Assembly: GCA_947630745.1 (NCBI GenBank)
Contig: CANRIT010000004.1
Span: 1-64,000, forward strand
Source of the DNA: an uncultured Clostridia bacterium
GTDB taxonomy: Bacteria > Bacillota > Clostridia > Christensenellales > UBA1242
Direction: 5' to 3'
DNA length: 64,000 bases
Of this stretch, positions 43,439 to 53,511 are shown in pieces; within the stretch, counting starts at the first letter, position 1, and every line of letters starts with the position of its first letter. A model generated the notes under the pieces. That model worked only from the letters and a program-made list of their open reading frames with translations, had not been told where the DNA came from and searched no databases. The position numbers and the translations under genes were made by a program.

Positions 43439-44431
43439 CTAAATTGTAACCCAAATTAAGCCATAGCCAACAAGCAGACTGGAAAGGATAATTACCAAAA
43501 ATATAAACACATTTTCTTTAACATTCTTGTTAAGTTTCATAAGGAAAATCAAACCCAAACCTGCGTTCATACACAGCCCAGCAAGCAGCGCACCAAATTT
43601 AAGCCCGCCTGCAATAAACAACTGAGTAAGCACCACACTTGATGCGCAATTTGGTATTAATCCAATAACAACACACAATAGGGGTTGGAGGTATTTGTTT
43701 GCATTTAAAAATTGCATAAGCGATGCCCTACCCACCCATATGTCAGTAAAGCAACCAAACAAGAAATTTACAATCAAGATAAAGGCAGAAATTTTTAAGC
43801 AATGCAAAAGCGGATGTAGCCAATCAAACGATTTTGTTTCCACATGATGATGACAGCATCCGTCATGCGTTGTAAAGCAATTTTTATTTAAATTTGCGCT
43901 TTCTTCACTGTTTTTTTCGTTATTTTCTGCAATTTCTAAACTTGCATGCTCATCTTCTTCATGCGAATTCAATTCAATTTCGTTTGCCGTATCAACCGCC
44001 AGCGCGCGCTTTTTAAATATAAGTTTATAAAGCCCCGCCGCCAAATAGCCAACCACAATTGCAACCACAAGTTTTACCACCACAAGCAAAAGTATTGATA
44101 AAATTTTGTTTGGATGAGCGATTAAAATTGGAATCGCTTCATCACTTGTTGCAATGTAAACCGCAACCAGACAACCAACCGCCAATGCCCCCCGGGAGTA
44201 TAGGTCGGTAAGCACAACAGAAAATCCGCATTGTGGGATGCTGCCCAAAAGCGCACCAAAAACTGGACTGGCTTTACCTTTTAAAAATTTGTTGTTTTGC
44301 AACTTTTGCGCGTACTTAAATTCAATAAGTTCAATAAGATAATATACGATAAAAAGGATAGGCAAAATTTTAAGCGTATCCAACAGCGCATCCAACAAAA
44401 CCGACCAATAATTTAAAAAAATCTCCTTCAT
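43439..44431 (-). CDS. Putative metal exporter/permease (ArsP_2-like, putative manganese transporter family)
   Basis: GALLGSIPQCGFSVVLTDLYSRGALAVG..IATSDEAIPIL; second half LIPNCASSVVLTQLFIAGGLKFGALLAGL; His-rich loop HDGCCHHH. Confidence 0.75.
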   Translation of the reverse strand: MKEIFLNYWSVLLDALLDTLKILPILFIVYYLIELIEFKYAQKLQNNKFLKGKASPVFGALLGSIPQCGFSVVLTDLYSRGALAVGCLVAVYIATSDEAIPILIAHPNKILSILLLVVVKLVVAIVVGYLAAGLYKLIFKKRALAVDTANEIELNSHEEDEHASLEIAENNEKNSEESANLNKNCFTTHDGCCHHHVETKSFDWLHPLLHCLKISAFILIVNFLFGCFTDIWVGRASLMQFLNANKYLQPLLCVVIGLIPNCASSVVLTQLFIAGGLKFGALLAGLCMNAGLGLIFLMKLNKNVKENVFIFLVIILSSLLVGYGLIWVTI

Positions 44432-44522
44432 ACCTACGCCCTATGAACAATTATCTTATTCATTTTAGGCTATTATATCACACATCGTAAAGTTTTTGCA
44501 ACAAAATTACAAAAGATTATTT

Positions 44523-45029
44523 TTAAATAAATCGGCAACAAAAACACGCAATTATTGTGCAAAAAACATTACAAACCAGTGCAATTGGTATGGTAAGCAT
44601 GGTTTTTTTAACGCTGGTTGACGAAAAATAAATGCTGCTTATGTAAAAAATTGTGTCGCTGCTGCCCACTATCACGCTGGCGCAGTTGCCGACATAACTA
44701 TCCACACCAAATTTTGCGTAAATATCCTTTAATAAAACATAGGCGGCGTTTGACGAAAATGGGCGGATTAGTGTAAGTTCGCACAGCTCAACTGGGATGT
44801 GCAAAACTTTAAACACTGGGGATAAAAAATTGCACAAATATCCGCTTAGCCCGCTGTTTCTAAAAAGTTCAACCGCAACAAACATGGCAATAATAAACGG
44901 CATCAAACTTGCCATAAGCGGAAGCGCGCCCTTTGCCCCTTTTACAAAAGCTGAGTATGCGTCCACCCCCTTTATCATTGCAAAAATCATAACAAAGGCG
45001 ATAAAGATAGGAATAAACAAATCTGCCAT
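44523..45029 (-). CDS. spmB: Spore maturation protein B
   Basis: GVDAYSAFVKGAKGAL, LIRPFSSNAAYVLLKDIYAKFGVDSYVGNCASVIVGSSDTIFY. Confidence 0.93.
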   Translation of the reverse strand: MADLFIPIFIAFVMIFAMIKGVDAYSAFVKGAKGALPLMASLMPFIIAMFVAVELFRNSGLSGYLCNFLSPVFKVLHIPVELCELTLIRPFSSNAAYVLLKDIYAKFGVDSYVGNCASVIVGSSDTIFYISSIYFSSTSVKKTMLTIPIALVCNVFCTIIACFCCRFI

Positions 45030-45147
45030 ACCCTACCCCCGTATCAAGCCCATGTCAAACAAAAATCTAAAACCTTGGCAAAAATGCGGCTTATTTTTAA
45101 AAAAATATGCAAATTTTACACTTTTTTTTAATTTTTTTAACAAAAAT

Positions 45148-45723
45148 CTATTGTTTTGCCACATTAGTTTTCCTTTTCCTATAAAACAACGCCACCAAAA
45201 CCACGCCCAAAATTGTGGGCAAAAAGGTGGAAATAATTGTTGGCAACAAAATGCTGCTTGGGCTTACGCTTCCCGCCAGCGCGCGCATACCAATAACGGT
45301 GGTTGGCAAAAGTTGTATGCCAGTTGAATTTATAACAACAAGCATAATCATAGCGCGCGTTGCTTTTGTTTCACCCTTATCTAGACCCTGCATCGCCTTT
45401 ATGCCAAACGGGGTGGATGCGCTGCCAATTCCAATTATATTTGACGCAATGTTTAGGCAGATATTTTTTTCTGTTTCCTCGTCCGTTTTGCCAAAGATAT
45501 ACTGCACTGGGCGGGACAAAATTTTGGAAAGTTTGTGGCTTAATTTACAATCGTCCATAACCTGCATAATTCCCATCCAAACCGCATAAATCCCAATAAA
45601 TTCAATACACATGCTTATCCCCATTTTGGCGGCTTGCATCATTGTGCCAACCACGCTGCCGGGCGAAAAAATTGTCATCATAATCAGGCTGGAAATTATT
45701 AAGATAATCCAAATTTTGCTCAT
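45148..45723 (-). CDS. spmA: Spore maturation protein A
   Basis: WMGIMQVMDDCKLSHKLSKILSRP, NIIGIGSASTPFGIKAMQGL, NSTGIQLLPTTVIGMRA. Confidence 0.93.
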   Translation of the reverse strand: MSKIWIILIISSLIMMTIFSPGSVVGTMMQAAKMGISMCIEFIGIYAVWMGIMQVMDDCKLSHKLSKILSRPVQYIFGKTDEETEKNICLNIASNIIGIGSASTPFGIKAMQGLDKGETKATRAMIMLVVINSTGIQLLPTTVIGMRALAGSVSPSSILLPTIISTFLPTILGVVLVALFYRKRKTNVAKQ

Positions 45724-45926
45724 AGCATGTCCCAAATTAATTTATTCAAATTTTTGTTTGCGCATGATAAAAAGCGTTAAATATGTAAAAAACGCGTAAA
45801 TTTTACGCAAAATACTACATTTTTTAACAAAATTTTGCAAAATTGCTAACTAAATTTTTAAAGCGCACAATTTTAATTGACTAAAAAACCAATAAGTGGT
45901 AAATTAGTTGTATTAAAGGGGGTTTT

Positions 45927-46718
45927 ATGAATTTAGGATTACAAAATCGTGTTGTAATTGTAACCGGTGCCGCTTCTGGCATTGGCAAGGCAGTTGCAAC
46001 CGCATATGCAAGCGAAGGCGCAATTTTGGCACTTGCCGACATAAACTTGGCTGGTTTGCAAGCAGTTAAAAAAGCACTTAAAGGCGCAAAGGTTTACATT
46101 GAAGAAGTTGATGTTACCAAAGAGGCGGCTTGCAAAAAATTTATTGAAAACGTTGCAAAAAAATTTGGCAAAATTGATGTGCTTGTAAACAACGCTGGCA
46201 CTGCACTTATGGGGGATATGGAAAAGTTCCCAGAAAAAATCTTCCGCCAGCATGCCGAACTTATGATGTATGCACCTGTTCGCCTAACTCAGCTTTGCAT
46301 CCCACATTTTAAGAAAAATGGTTGGGGAAGCGTGGTTAACACCGCGTCTATATTTGGCAAACAGCCAGGCGGGTTGTTAAGTTATGACACAATTAAGGCT
46401 GCCGACATTATGATTACCAAAGACTTTTCTTCTTACTGCGCAGCATTCAATGTTAATGTAAACGCGGTTTGCCCTGGCCCAGTCGACACTCCACTTTGGC
46501 ACGAAAAAGGTCAGCTTGGCGACCAACTTGCAAAAGCAACTGGTATGAAAAAGGACGAAGCAATTGATTGGTTTGCAAAAACCAACATCCCAATGGGCAG
46601 GTACGCCAAAGCGGAAGAAATTGCAAATGCAGTTGTGTTTTTAACAAGCGAACCAGCCCACTACATCACAGGCGTTGCGCTTAATGTTGATGGTGGCATG
46701 GTTAAAAGTTTAATCTAA
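45927..46718 (+). CDS. Short-chain dehydrogenase/reductase
   Basis: VTGAASGIGKAVA, VLVNNAGTA, NVNAVCPGPVDTPL, NVDGGM. Confidence 0.93.
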   Translation: MNLGLQNRVVIVTGAASGIGKAVATAYASEGAILALADINLAGLQAVKKALKGAKVYIEEVDVTKEAACKKFIENVAKKFGKIDVLVNNAGTALMGDMEKFPEKIFRQHAELMMYAPVRLTQLCIPHFKKNGWGSVVNTASIFGKQPGGLLSYDTIKAADIMITKDFSSYCAAFNVNVNAVCPGPVDTPLWHEKGQLGDQLAKATGMKKDEAIDWFAKTNIPMGRYAKAEEIANAVVFLTSEPAHYITGVALNVDGGMVKSLI

Positions 46719-46719
46719 C

Positions 46720-46753
46720 AAAAAAAATCACCTTAATTGGTGATTTTTTTGTT
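46720..46753. terminator. Bidirectional terminator
   Basis: AAAAAATCACC-TTAATT-GGTGATTTTTT. Confidence 0.85.
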
Positions 46754-46758
46754 GCCTT

Positions 46759-47532
46759 TTATTCATTTTCTTTAATTGAATTGTGAAGCTCTTTTTGATA
46801 GCCCACTTTGCCGTTTTGTTTAATTATGTCGTCCGCAAGCGAAATGCCTTGGTCATACTGCTGTTTGGTTATTTTTTCCGTCCTAAGCAGATAGTCAGGA
46901 TAATAATAGTCGCGCTTGCTATCCCCCGCACTGCCTGCATCCGATTTAAACAGACAGCCAACCGTTTTAAAAATTATCTTCAAGTCACCAAAAAAGGTTA
47001 TCCTTTCCGCATATTTAAGGTCGAGGGCAAAAATTTCTTCCCAACTGGCGTTTGACCTGCCCCCACTAACCTGACTAAGCCCAGTAAGTCCGGGGCGAAC
47101 AGCGTATGCGCGCAAGGTGTCTTGGTCGTAGAAAATCATATCCTTAACCAAGCGCGGGCGCGGCCCAACAATGCTCATATCGCCCTTTAAAATGTTGAAA
47201 AGTTGTGGAAGCTCGTCCAAACTGCACTTGCGAATAAACTTGCCAAACTTGGTTATGCGCTGGCTGTCTGGCAACAGATTGCCGTTTTCGTCAACCGCGT
47301 TGGTCATGCTGCGGAACTTGTACAACTTAAACACCTTGCCGTTTTTGCCCGGCCGATATTGCGAAAATATCGCTCTACCTTTAAGCGTAATCCGCTCAAT
47401 TATCCACACAATAAGCAGCACGGGCGAAAGCAGAATAATTGCAAGTAAACTTAACAGCACATCAAAAAATCTTTTAAAAAACAATTGATATAGTGTCCGC
47501 CGCCTTTTCTTTGGCTTTTTTATCTCTTCCAT
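46759..47532 (-). CDS. Bacterial sugar transferase (undecaprenyl-phosphate sugar phosphotransferase)
   Basis: KRFFDVLLSLLAIILLSPVL, YKFRSM, KFGKFIRKCSLDELPQLFNILKGDMSIVGPRP, RPGLTGLSQVSG. Confidence 0.95.
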   Translation of the reverse strand: MEEIKKPKKRRRTLYQLFFKRFFDVLLSLLAIILLSPVLLIVWIIERITLKGRAIFSQYRPGKNGKVFKLYKFRSMTNAVDENGNLLPDSQRITKFGKFIRKCSLDELPQLFNILKGDMSIVGPRPRLVKDMIFYDQDTLRAYAVRPGLTGLSQVSGGRSNASWEEIFALDLKYAERITFFGDLKIIFKTVGCLFKSDAGSAGDSKRDYYYPDYLLRTEKITKQQYDQGISLADDIIKQNGKVGYQKELHNSIKENE

Positions 47533-47609
47533 TTTTCACCTACAAATTAATTTTAACACAATTTTTTGCAATTGTAAAACGATTTAAAACTATTATTTAT
47601 ATTAACCAA

Positions 47610-47963
47610 TTAGCCATTTAATATAACTTGTTTTTCGTTTAGCGAATTTTGCACTTTTTTAAGCATGTTTTTGTTGCTTAAAAGCGCGTTTTTAACATTT
47701 AAAATGGTTTTTGGATTTTTGTAATTTACCGCGCCAAATTTTATTTGCTGTTTAAACACGCTAAACGAAGTGTCAGCCATGTCGATTTTGCTAATGATTT
47801 TGTTGCAGCGGTCAATTTCTGCTTGGCAATTGCAATTAAGTTCGGCAATTTCAACCGCCATGGATGCGCTTTGTGGCACAGTGGTCAAACAAAAATTTTT
47901 TATTTGATAAAGCGAAATGTAATCGTCCAACAATTCCAATTTTAATTTTTGCGTCATACCCAT
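47610..47963 (-). CDS. Hypothetical protein (117 aa)
   Basis: ORF only. Confidence 0.5.
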   Translation of the reverse strand: MGMTQKLKLELLDDYISLYQIKNFCLTTVPQSASMAVEIAELNCNCQAEIDRCNKIISKIDMADTSFSVFKQQIKFGAVNYKNPKTILNVKNALLSNKNMLKKVQNSLNEKQVILNG

Positions 47964-48083
47964 ATTGTTTACTTATTTTATTAAAAATTTACACAAGAAA
48001 TTTGTTTAAAAATCACTAATAAAATCATTTTTTGCACGCAAAAACGCAATTTTATAAAAAAATGTGCAAAAATTGCACAAATT

Positions 48084-49556
48084 TTACGAATACATGTTGT
48101 TGTAATCGGCAACGTCAAAGTAGCCAGCAAAATTAAATGTAGCATAAAACCCGTTTGGCACAAAAGAGTAGATTGTTTTGCCGTCCACGTCTTGCGAAGT
48201 AAACGACCTGTCAATTTCATCCTGCGAGTTGGCAAGTTTAAGCTGGCTGTAAAGTGTGGCGATTGTACCGCCATCAGTAAGCGCAACCTTGGATTGCTCG
48301 GTTTGTTGTATGGTTAAATTTGCATTTTCCAGCTCATAAGTATAATTATTTGTGTCAACATCGCGCGCAGTTAAATTGTAGGAATTTTCACCGTTAACAA
48401 CCGTAATTTCGCCCGTCTCTTCAGCCACAACCATATAACTTAAAACACCTATGTCAAACTGCTTTTTGGCAAAATACATCACACTTAAATAATGCCGCGT
48501 TGGGTGGTCGTCATCCTCGCCCGCAAAAAACCAACCAAGCGATTGTGTGCCTTGCAACTGATAGTCCATCACAAACTGCTTTTGGGTAAGCACGCCAATT
48601 TGGTCCGAAATTTCGTTTAGCATCGCGCTTGCCAAAGATGTGCTATCAATTGCTGCGCTGCTGTCTTCGCTAACCGTGTACCAACTTTCACGCACAATGT
48701 CGTTTGCAACTTGCTGCATGGCAGAAAGCGCAACCGAATTCTCCAGCCCAAAATATTGAATGTCATCAAGCATTTCAGCATAACTTGTAAAAACTTTGTT
48801 AAGCCCATATTCGCCGTTAACCACACTAGCAAAATCATATGTCAACTGCGCCAAACGCTTGTAGCCATAATTTTGTTGCGAATATCCGTCAAACAAAAGC
48901 GAATAGTCGTACCCTTCTTCCGCTGGATAGGTCACATCAATTTCAAAATCGCCGCTTGCGCTGTTATACCCCGCCACGGCATCAACAATAAGTTTGCCAT
49001 AGTCCGCCACCAACCTATTTTTTGCCATAATATCGTCCGTATAAATCACCCGCGCCGAATAAATTTGCTCGCCATTAAGCCCAAACGACATACTGTCATC
49101 GCCCGCCGGGGTGCGCCTATTTTCAAAAATTGACATTATCGCAGCCACTGCAGAAATAATAATAAGCAACACCAAGCACGCAAGAAGGATATATCCCAAA
49201 GCTGGTCCGACAATTGTAATAATGTTGCGCGTGAAATTTGACTTTTTAATAAACATTTGAAGTTCAATTTGCCGCGTTAACGCTGGGTTTACTTTTTTGC
49301 CTTGTTCAAGCGTTTTCCTTTCATTGCCAACATATATGGGTAAAAGGCGGGTGTCAATACTTGATTGAATCTTTTTAAGTTTGATGTCTATCTGCGCTTT
49401 TGTTTCTTGCTTAGAATCTTCTTCGTCTTCTTCATCGTATTCTTCTTCATCGTCTTCTTCCGATTCGTCTACATCTTGGTCGTCGTACTCTTCATCATAG
49501 TCGCCATCAAATTCATCGTCAGCCATGTTACCCTCCTTTAATTGTTTACTAAACAA
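48084..49556 (-). CDS. Single-TM protein with strongly acidic N-terminus (candidate T4SS component)
   Basis: DDEFDGDYDEEYDDQDVDESEEDDEEEYDEEDEED, then TM (NIITIVGPALGYILLACLVLLIIISAVAAIM) and ~330-aa ectodomain; beside pilin and VirD4. Confidence 0.65.
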   Translation of the reverse strand: MFSKQLKEGNMADDEFDGDYDEEYDDQDVDESEEDDEEEYDEEDEEDSKQETKAQIDIKLKKIQSSIDTRLLPIYVGNERKTLEQGKKVNPALTRQIELQMFIKKSNFTRNIITIVGPALGYILLACLVLLIIISAVAAIMSIFENRRTPAGDDSMSFGLNGEQIYSARVIYTDDIMAKNRLVADYGKLIVDAVAGYNSASGDFEIDVTYPAEEGYDYSLLFDGYSQQNYGYKRLAQLTYDFASVVNGEYGLNKVFTSYAEMLDDIQYFGLENSVALSAMQQVANDIVRESWYTVSEDSSAAIDSTSLASAMLNEISDQIGVLTQKQFVMDYQLQGTQSLGWFFAGEDDDHPTRHYLSVMYFAKKQFDIGVLSYMVVAEETGEITVVNGENSYNLTARDVDTNNYTYELENANLTIQQTEQSKVALTDGGTIATLYSQLKLANSQDEIDRSFTSQDVDGKTIYSFVPNGFYATFNFAGYFDVADYNNMYS

Positions 49557-49813
49557 AAACCAAATTAATTTAAATTTGCATTCTTAAATTTTATCCGCCA
49601 GCGCGAAATTCTCTTTACAATAACTATTATATCAAATAACAAAAAAATTAACAAATAATTTTTACCCCCACCCCAAATTTTACAAAATCCCACCACCACA
49701 AAAAATTAGGGAGTATTTTTGCTAAAACTTTAACAATTTTATCCCTAACCACTTTCAAAAAATATGAGTTGATAATTAAAATAAAAAAAGGGCATGCGCC
49801 CTAAAATGCAATT

Positions 49814-50206
49814 TTAAAAGAATGACCTAATCCACATCAATTGATTTTTTGCAAAATTGATAATCCCTAATGGACTAATATTATTGCCCTTTTCGGAATT
49901 TTCATATTGAGTATCAGTAAAGTCAAAATGGATTTTTTCCTTATCTATCATCCATGCCAACCAATAGAATAATGCAATTAATGCACCGCCGGCAACGATA
50001 CCAACAATAACAGTGATAAGTTTGTTTTTTGCCTCTTTACGCTGGTCTGCGCTATCTGCCTTGGCAAAAGTTATACCAACCCAAATTGCATAAATAATAC
50101 CAACCAAACATGCAATGATAAGCACTGGGTTAAGGATTTTTTGAACTGCAGTTTTTAAAGTATTTAACCATCCTGGATTTGCCAACATCATAGAAAATAA
50201 TTTCAT
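49814..50206 (-). CDS. T4SS pilin-like (TrbC/VirB2-type) protein
   Basis: LNPVLIIACLVGIIYAIWVGITFAKADSADQRKEAKNKLITVIVGIVAGGALIALFYW. Confidence 0.75.
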   Translation of the reverse strand: MKLFSMMLANPGWLNTLKTAVQKILNPVLIIACLVGIIYAIWVGITFAKADSADQRKEAKNKLITVIVGIVAGGALIALFYWLAWMIDKEKIHFDFTDTQYENSEKGNNISPLGIINFAKNQLMWIRSFF

Positions 50207-50472
50207 AAATATCTCCCCTTTTTTAATTGTTATACCTAAATTTTATCACCTATGCAAATTAAAAGCAAACGATTTTACATAATTTTTTAAAATTTTTACA
50301 AAAATATTTTGGATTGTTTTTTAATATTTATTTTGATTTTTATTGTCAATTATTCAAATTTTTGTTAAAAACGCAAATTTTTTGTTAAAAATATTTTATT
50401 TTTAGTTAAAAATCTTAAAAAATGTTTCAAAATTTAAAATACTAAAAATTTTACCAACAACAAATTTTTGTT

Positions 50473-50501
50473 TGACTTAAAGTTAAATATATATTATATT
50501 A
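50473..50501 (+). promoter_or_regulatory. Putative virD4-like promoter TTGACT-17-TATATT
   Basis: tttgacttaaagttaaatatatattatattat upstream of the ORF at 50527; coordinates approximate. Confidence 0.55.
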
Positions 50502-50526
50502 TAAAAAAGGGAAATTAGAGGGTTTT

Positions 50527-52539
50527 ATGAAAAAGAATGCAAAAAAGATTATATTTGCCGTTATTGCTGCCGTTGTGCTGTTTGTGTCAATTGCAATTGT
50601 TATAAACTACATCCAAAGCAAAACTTTTGGGTTTAATCCAAAATATATTGGCACAAGTCTGTTTTTAACCGGCTTTGTTTTGGCAGTGTATTTTGTGGTT
50701 ACCGTGCTTAAAAAGATGGACAGTTCAAGTGCAAAAAAGGGCGGCAAGGCGGAAGATACGGTTACCGACAAAAAGGGTAAAAAAGTTCAACAATTTTATG
50801 ATAAAGACTTTTTGGCGGATGAAGACCTTAAAAAAATTAAAGGGTTTAACTACAACACTTTAAGCAGCATACGCTCATGCAACAAAGACGGCATTTTGGT
50901 GCGCGCTGAGCAAAAAGGTTTGGGTATGGACATCAACTTTGTTAAACCCATCCACACGCTGGTTGTTGGTACAACATCGTCTGGTAAAACCACGCGTTTT
51001 GTTGTGCCAAGTTTGCAACTTATGGCGTCAACCGCAGCAAAGCCAAGTTTTGTTATAACCGACCCTAAGGGCGAATTGTATGACATTAATGCCAACAAAT
51101 TCAAAAAGGAAGGGTACGATGTGCATGTATTAAATTTGCGTAATCCTTTCCAAAGCGTGCAGTGGAACCCGCTGACCTATCCGTACGACATGTATCACCG
51201 CAGTTTCAATTTGGCAAAAGAAGTTAAGGTGCACAGCCCAGGCGACAACCCAGACAGATACAAACTTGTTAAACAGACCGATTTTGATTACAACACCACC
51301 ACTTGGTTTGAATTTAACAACACCGCGTATGCGGACAAGCAGTTGTTGGAAAGCGATATGCGCGTTATTGCAAAAGAATTGCGTGACACCACTTACAACG
51401 CGCTTACCGATATCTGCCAAGCGATTATCCCAATTCAAAACGAAAAAGACCCAAGTTGGGAGCAGACCGCGCAAAAGATGTTGCAAGGTATAATTTTGGC
51501 GATGCTGGAAGATAGCCGCATACCAGAACTTGGGCTTACCAAAGACAAATTTAATTTTTACAATGTGGCAAAAATTGTCAACACGCAGGACAGCGGGCGC
51601 GACACCTATGCAACAATAAAACAATATGTGTTTAATTATCGCGACAAATTTGGGCAGGTGGCGCAACTTTGCAACACCGGGCTTAACAATGCGGAAGGCA
51701 CAACCAAAAACTATGTGGGTTTTGCAACCGCGGGTGTAAGTATGTTTAACGACTCGGGTATAGCGTTCTTGACCAGTAACAGCGAGTTGGATTTTACCAA
51801 AATTGATGAAAAGCCAACCGCAGTGTTCCTTATTATTCCAGATGAAATCCGCACGCGTTACCCACTTGCAATTTTGTTTGTCAACCAGCTTTACAAACGC
51901 TTGGTTGAAAAGGCAGCAAAAATTGGTGGCGAGTTAAAACGCCATGTGTACTTTATGCTTGATGAGTTTGGTAACATGCCAAAATTTCCACAATTCGGCA
52001 ACTATATGGCGGTGGGCAGAAGTCGTGGTATATTCTTTGAGTTGATTGTGCAGAGTTACAGCCAGTTGTATCAGGTTTACGGGCAAGACGAGGGCAAAAT
52101 TATTAAAGATAACTGCCCTATTCAAGTGTATATCGCATCTGAGGACACGGTTACAAACAAAGAGTTTAGCGAATTGCTTGGCAAAAAGACCATTATGATA
52201 ACCAACGAAAATGTAAGCGAAGGTCCGGACGGAAAATCTACAAAATCGTATTCCAAACAAGCGCAATCCATCCCTATTGCCTACCCAGAAGAACTTATGT
52301 CGTTTAGGGATAAAGAACAAATCCTTATTAAGACATTTGAGCCAAACGCTGCGCTTAAAACCAAGGTTACGCCATACTTTAAGGCACTTAGCATTTACGA
52401 CAACAGCAAAGCACCGCAAGTTTATGCACAACGCCGCGCGCTGGATGAAGAAAAAGTGTTCTACGACATAAAAGAGCGCAACAAATATATGGCAAAACAA
52501 AACGGCGATGACGATGATGACGATGACGATTTGTTCTAA
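50527..52539 (+). CDS. VirD4/TraG-family T4SS coupling protein with poly-Asp C-terminus
   Basis: LVVGTTSSGKTTRFVVPSLQ, ITDPKGELYDI, VYFMLDEFGNMPKFPQFGNYMAVGRSRGIFFELIVQSYSQL; tail GDDDDDDDLF. Confidence 0.95.
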   Translation: MKKNAKKIIFAVIAAVVLFVSIAIVINYIQSKTFGFNPKYIGTSLFLTGFVLAVYFVVTVLKKMDSSSAKKGGKAEDTVTDKKGKKVQQFYDKDFLADEDLKKIKGFNYNTLSSIRSCNKDGILVRAEQKGLGMDINFVKPIHTLVVGTTSSGKTTRFVVPSLQLMASTAAKPSFVITDPKGELYDINANKFKKEGYDVHVLNLRNPFQSVQWNPLTYPYDMYHRSFNLAKEVKVHSPGDNPDRYKLVKQTDFDYNTTTWFEFNNTAYADKQLLESDMRVIAKELRDTTYNALTDICQAIIPIQNEKDPSWEQTAQKMLQGIILAMLEDSRIPELGLTKDKFNFYNVAKIVNTQDSGRDTYATIKQYVFNYRDKFGQVAQLCNTGLNNAEGTTKNYVGFATAGVSMFNDSGIAFLTSNSELDFTKIDEKPTAVFLIIPDEIRTRYPLAILFVNQLYKRLVEKAAKIGGELKRHVYFMLDEFGNMPKFPQFGNYMAVGRSRGIFFELIVQSYSQLYQVYGQDEGKIIKDNCPIQVYIASEDTVTNKEFSELLGKKTIMITNENVSEGPDGKSTKSYSKQAQSIPIAYPEELMSFRDKEQILIKTFEPNAALKTKVTPYFKALSIYDNSKAPQVYAQRRALDEEKVFYDIKERNKYMAKQNGDDDDDDDDLF

Positions 52540-52568
52540 AAATTCCACCTTTGGGTGGTTTTTTTATG
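52540..52568 (+). terminator. Terminator of the virD4-like gene
   Basis: CCACC-TTTG-GGTGG followed by T7. Confidence 0.75.
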
Positions 52569-52629
52569 CAAACAATTTTAAAACATAACACATTTTTAAA
52601 ATTTGTGATATAATTGGTATGGAGAAAAT

Positions 52630-53181
52630 ATGAAAACGGTTTTTATTGTACATGGAAGTTTTGGGGATAGTAGCGAGCATTACATCCCTTGGTTGAAGCA
52701 AAATCTTATTGAGGCGGGGTATGAGGTTATTGCGCCCGATTTCCCAATTGGTTTAGACAAGCAAACCTATTCGTCTTGGGCAAAGGTGCTGGACAGATAT
52801 GCGGACAAAATTGATAAGGATACAATTTTTGTTGGCAGAAGTATTGGACCAATTTTTATTGTTAAATATCTGCTTGAACACAACAAAAAAATTAAGGCAC
52901 TTTTCAGCATAAGCGGGTTTAATTGCTTTATTAATGTGCCAGATTATGATGCGGTTAACAAAACCTTCTTTCTTAACAAGATTGCGGGGTTTGAAAAGTT
53001 ATGCCCCCATAGGGTATGTTACATAAGTGAAAATGACCCTTATGTGCCATACTATTTGTTGGATATGTTTACCTTAAACATAAAGGCAAAAACAATTTTA
53101 AAAGCAAACGCTGGGCATTTTAATAGCGAAAGCGGATATAGCGTTTTTCCTGAACTTTTACAGCAAATTAAAAAAATTTAA
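52630..53181 (+). CDS. RBBP9/YdeN-family alpha/beta hydrolase
   Basis: VHGSFGDSSEHYIPWLK, APDFPIG..QTYSSWAKVLDRY, VGRSIGPIFIVKYL, NAGHFNSESGY. Confidence 0.85.
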   Translation: MKTVFIVHGSFGDSSEHYIPWLKQNLIEAGYEVIAPDFPIGLDKQTYSSWAKVLDRYADKIDKDTIFVGRSIGPIFIVKYLLEHNKKIKALFSISGFNCFINVPDYDAVNKTFFLNKIAGFEKLCPHRVCYISENDPYVPYYLLDMFTLNIKAKTILKANAGHFNSESGYSVFPELLQQIKKI

Positions 53182-53222
53182 TAAATTCGCAAAGAATAAA
53201 TTAAAAACATAAACATTTAATA

Positions 53223-53251
53223 AAAAATCCACGGGCTTTCCGTGGATTTTT
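53223..53251. terminator. Terminator (bidirectional)
   Basis: AAAAATCCACGG-GCTTT-CCGTGGATTTTT. Confidence 0.8.
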
Positions 53252-53253
53252 GT

Positions 53254-53511
53254 TTACTTTTTAGGTTTGTCTTTTTTGTCTGGCTGTTCGGGCTGATTTA
53301 CCCCTAAATTTTTAACCAATTTTCTGTTGTCAACATCGTCTGGCATCGCCTCTTCTTCATACTCAGTGAACAAATCGAAAATGCGGTTTAACGCTTCTTT
53401 CAACTTTTCCCTAACCTCTTTGTCTGGGATTTTGTTTTTATTTTTGTTGAGTTCGTTAATATAATTTTTCCATTTGTCAAGTATGTTGTTAATTCTGCTT
53501 ATATTATCCAT
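53254..53511 (-). CDS. Small charged hypothetical protein (85 aa)
   Basis: Abuts the 328-aa ORF; terminator follows. Confidence 0.6.
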   Translation of the reverse strand: MDNISRINNILDKWKNYINELNKNKNKIPDKEVREKLKEALNRIFDLFTEYEEEAMPDDVDNRKLVKNLGVNQPEQPDKKDKPKK

